The notes beneath the pieces were generated by a model, which did no database searches, had not been told where the DNA came from, and saw only the letters and a program-made list of their open reading frames with translations. The translations under genes and the position numbers were made by a program. Below, in pieces: positions 12,677-15,326 of a stretch of DNA of 15,326 bases. Source of the DNA: Myxococcales bacterium (lineage in GTDB: Bacteria; Myxococcota; Myxococcia; Myxococcales; Myxococcaceae); the NCBI GenBank assembly GCA_003153055.1, contig PMBV01000166.1:1-15326 (forward strand). The letters run 5' to 3'. Positions within the stretch are counted from its first letter, which is position 1. Each line of letters begins with the position of its first letter.

Positions 12677-15326
12677 TCATGAGAGCCGCACCTTTCGGCC
12701 CAGATCGAGCTGCTCGCCAACCCGCTCCTCGAGCTCCTTGAGGACGCCCGTCAGCTCGGCCCGGGTGGTCACCTCACGGCCGTGCAGGTTGGTCTCGATG
12801 CGCGTGACAGGGCGCTGGTCCTTCGCCGCCAGCAGCTCGTCGAAGAGAGCCGTGGCCGCCTCGGCGCCCCGCCGGAGCTTGTCTTCGAACTCCAGCTGCA
12901 GCTCATGCAGCGGTGGCGCCACCGCGGCGGCCGTCGTCTGCGTCAGCGCCAGCGCGATGGGCCGGAACACGCGGTGGGTCTCGTCATCGGTGAGCTTCAC
13001 GAAGCCCGGCCGCGCCCGCAGTCGGTTCCGTGCAGCCTCGGCGCTGGTCTCCTGGGCCTGGAGCAGGCGCAGTCGTCGCTCCTGGTAATGGGCGATGATG
13101 CGCTCGAGGGCGGGCTTGAGGGCGCCGACGTCCTGCCACGGGCGACGGTGCTTCAGTTGACCGAGGAGCGAAGTGATGTCCTCCTCCACTGGGCCGGTCG
13201 CCATGTCGCGCTGGAGCTGCGCCACCTGAAAGTCCCTCACCTCAGCCGCCTGGCGCACTGCCTCGACCGCTTCCTCGGAGAGGTCTGTGTGCAGCCGCTG
13301 CAGCACCTGTACGCCTTCGGTCAACGCCGGCAGCTCAGCCTTGAGCGCCTTGATGGTGGGCGCGACGTCTCGCTCACCGCGGCAGTGCTCCAGCGCACGG
13401 GCGAGCTTCTTCAGGGTGTCTTCCATCTCCGGGCGGCCCGGGAGCTGGTTGAAGCGCGCCTCCAGCGTGCGCAGCCGTTCTCGCAGGGGAACGAAGTGCT
13501 TGAAGACCGCGTCCGCGATGACTTCCTGGCTCGGCTCGAGGTCCTGCCCCAACTTGTCGAAGAACCGGCGCATCGCGACGAGATCGCGCTGGGTGATGGT
13601 CTCGTCCTTGTTCGGAAAAATCTCCGTCTTCTTGAACTTCGTGACCCCAAGGAACGTCTCGCGGGTGTTGGCGTCGGCGACCGAGGTGAGCGTCGAGCCA
13701 TCCTCGAGCTTGAGCTTCACCCGGTGGTCTCGCAGCAGCGCCACCACGCAGGCACGCACGACGTCGCTGGGGAAGCCGTAGGGTGGGCGCGCGAAGTCCT
13801 GCAGCAGCACGTTGCCCGCGGTGCCCTCGTTCTTCTCGATGTAGGCGTAGACGAGCTTGGGAACCGGCCCGTTACAGGTGGGCAGAAACCTGGCGCCGTC
13901 TTGCGAGAGCAACCCGAGCTTCCCGTCGAGGAACTTCGCCGACACACCGGCCAGCACCGGGAGCAGGAGCGTCTGAAGCTCGGTGTCGGTGACGGCCACG
14001 TCGGTGTGGTGCGGGTAGAGCTGCGGTAGGCGAGCCGTGCCCACGGTGGACATGACCGCATTGAACGTCGCGCCGTATTCGCGGGCCGCCTCGGGCTTGC
14101 CACGGAAGTACAGCGTGCCCTCGACGAACATGGATTCGACCAGCTTGCTGGCCTTCGCCTCGAGGCTGTCGCGGCGATCCTGCTCTTCGAGGAGCAACTT
14201 CTTCTTCTCGCCCGCCAGGGACGAGCTGCGCTGCTGGTATTTTTGCAGCATGGAGCGGGACTTCCCCAGCTCCTTGATGACCTCCAGGTCCTGCTCGGTG
14301 GCGACCCACACGATGCGGTCGACGTGTTGCTGGTCTCCGCTCAACCCCGCCCAGTCAGCCTTCGACTGGTCGCGCTTCCCAGCGGGGAACCTGAAGTCGA
14401 TGGTGACGCACGCCTCATCCGATGAGTGCAGGAGGCGCTCGTCGGTGATGGCCCGGCCGTCTGAGAAGAGCGCAGACCAGTAGAAGGCCCGGCCATTCAG
14501 CTTCGGGCGCTCGGGGTCCCTCATTAGGTCGGCCAACTTCTCGCGGATGAGCCGGTTGCGCTCGTCGATGCCCACTCCGAAGTCGTCGCGCTCCCGTTGC
14601 CACTCCTGGCCCGCGGAGCTCTGAATCTTGTAGCCCTCCTTCTCGGAGAAGCTGACGACGTTGAGGTTGCGCAGGCGCTCCAGCACGGGCTTGAGCGCAT
14701 TGAGCGGATTCTCGTCGCCGAGGTGCCCGTAGAGACAGGCGGCGATGAGCTCATCGCGCACCGGCTCCTTCTCGTAGTTCAGCTCGAGCAGCTTGATGGC
14801 CTTTACGGCCTTGCGCGCCCAGTCGTCGGCCGCCAGGTCAGCGGAGCCGAGAATGCGGTTCATCGTCACCTGCTCGTCGCCGTCGAAGGCCGTGGCCTGG
14901 AGATCGTAGATGTCGTCGAGCGTGACCAGTCGCCCGAGGGGCTCGTTGGCCAGCTTCTTCTCGCGGAAGAGCTCGCCCAGGAGCTGCAACAGGCCGCGAA
15001 TGGCGTAGTCATCACCCTGCGAGCGAGAAGAGCGGCTGCGCAGGCTGGTGGTGAGCTGCATCAACAGGTCGATGTGCTCAGGGAGCAGTGGGTACGTCTC
15101 GAGGAACTCCTCCTCGGTGAGCTGGTCGCACTTGTAGCCGTGGAGTTTGAGCTTCGAGCCGTGGTGCTCGAAGAGTTTTCGCAGGGCCTCTTCTTTCGCA
15201 GGGCTCTTCTTGAGCAAGCGACGGTGAACGACATCACGGATGTTGGTGGTGTGGAGGTGAACGCGCAGCGACTGCGGGAACCGGTCCTTCAGCTTCCCGA
15301 GCGTCGTGCTGCCACCGCGCTCCTCG
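12677..15326 (-). CDS. brxC: BREX P-loop ATPase BrxC/PglY (partial, N-terminus off the right edge)
   Basis: The frame is open to the right edge and gives 882 visible residues. It begins with a segment containing RVHLHTTN and IRDVVHRRLLKK (visible 21-40). An in-frame TTG at 15217 is not the real start, because family-like sequence continues upstream. YPLLPEHIDLL (78-88) and AIRGLLQLLGELF (108-120) are typical of BrxC/PglY after the ATPase domain. A charged coiled-coil region (about 340-400, rich in Lys/Glu/Arg) follows, then long helical segments to the end. Family members are about 1200 residues, so roughly 300 residues with Walker A and B are missing here. BrxC is a large ATPase essential for BREX activity and probably forms complexes with the other Brx/Pgl proteins. 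It is the first BREX gene seen in transcription order. With pglX, pglZ, brxD and brxHI downstream, it points to type 6. In type 2 the equivalent gene is called pglY. Confidence 0.88.
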   Translation of the reverse strand, partial: EERGGSTTLGKLKDRFPQSLRVHLHTTNIRDVVHRRLLKKSPAKEEALRKLFEHHGSKLKLHGYKCDQLTEEEFLETYPLLPEHIDLLMQLTTSLRSRSSRSQGDDYAIRGLLQLLGELFREKKLANEPLGRLVTLDDIYDLQATAFDGDEQVTMNRILGSADLAADDWARKAVKAIKLLELNYEKEPVRDELIAACLYGHLGDENPLNALKPVLERLRNLNVVSFSEKEGYKIQSSAGQEWQRERDDFGVGIDERNRLIREKLADLMRDPERPKLNGRAFYWSALFSDGRAITDERLLHSSDEACVTIDFRFPAGKRDQSKADWAGLSGDQQHVDRIVWVATEQDLEVIKELGKSRSMLQKYQQRSSSLAGEKKKLLLEEQDRRDSLEAKASKLVESMFVEGTLYFRGKPEAAREYGATFNAVMSTVGTARLPQLYPHHTDVAVTDTELQTLLLPVLAGVSAKFLDGKLGLLSQDGARFLPTCNGPVPKLVYAYIEKNEGTAGNVLLQDFARPPYGFPSDVVRACVVALLRDHRVKLKLEDGSTLTSVADANTRETFLGVTKFKKTEIFPNKDETITQRDLVAMRRFFDKLGQDLEPSQEVIADAVFKHFVPLRERLRTLEARFNQLPGRPEMEDTLKKLARALEHCRGERDVAPTIKALKAELPALTEGVQVLQRLHTDLSEEAVEAVRQAAEVRDFQVAQLQRDMATGPVEEDITSLLGQLKHRRPWQDVGALKPALERIIAHYQERRLRLLQAQETSAEAARNRLRARPGFVKLTDDETHRVFRPIALALTQTTAAAVAPPLHELQLEFEDKLRRGAEAATALFDELLAAKDQRPVTRIETNLHGREVTTRAELTGVLKELEERVGEQLDLGRKVRLS

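Noticed and set aside
12782..14029. Long plus-strand open frame (415 codons) opposite brxC
   Set aside because: It is a shadow frame as above; the minus-strand frame has BrxC-like sequence throughout.
15215..15217. TTG 15217 as the brxC start
   Set aside because: The frame stays open to the window edge and the upstream residues are family-like (IRDVVHRR), so the gene is partial.

Overview
The window is a G+C-rich (most stretches clearly above 60%), gene-dense piece of bacterial chromosome. Codon use is strongly G/C-ending. A lipoprotein fragment near 10 kb resembles the N-termini of large myxobacterial Rhs/YD-repeat proteins, so a member of the Myxococcota is the best guess; this is an inference, since there is no rRNA or other taxonomic marker.

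The main content is a BREX phage-defence locus on the minus strand, read right to left. It consists of brxC (12677 to beyond the right edge, N-terminus missing), an inserted AAA ATPase gene (11417-12628), a foreign-looking block (about 9060-11615), and then a tightly packed set: an EcsC-like gene (9038-9568), pglX (5086-9045), pglZ (2279-5089), brxD (947-2272) and the start of a brxHI-type helicase (1-947, C-terminus off the left edge). The order brxC-pglX-pglZ-brxD-brxHI, with no pglW kinase visible, fits BREX type 6. That predicts brxB, brxA and brxE beyond the right edge. PglX is the adenine methyltransferase that marks self DNA. PglZ is an alkaline-phosphatase-like protein, BrxC and BrxD are P-loop ATPases, and BrxHI is a superfamily 2 helicase. 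The last four genes overlap or abut, with 4-nt and 1-nt overlaps and a 6-nt gap, so they are probably one translationally coupled operon.

The unusual part is 9.0-11.6 kb, which separates brxC from pglX. It carries plus-strand genes pointing against the operon: the N-terminal stub of an Rhs/YD-repeat lipoprotein joined directly to a DUF4279-like gene (a possible orphan immunity gene), a small secreted cysteine-containing protein, and a membrane-protein gene. The membrane-protein gene and the minus-strand AAA ATPase run into each other at about 11615, and each seems to lose its 3' end there. This looks like a recombination scar: polymorphic-toxin debris has been spliced into a defence operon, taking the 3' end of an accessory ATPase (and any partner gene) with it. 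Base composition drops here (48-55% G+C in lines counted by hand).

No tRNA, rRNA, CRISPR array, recognisable insertion sequence or convincing terminator was seen. The long plus-strand open frames opposite the BREX genes are high-GC shadows and are not annotated.
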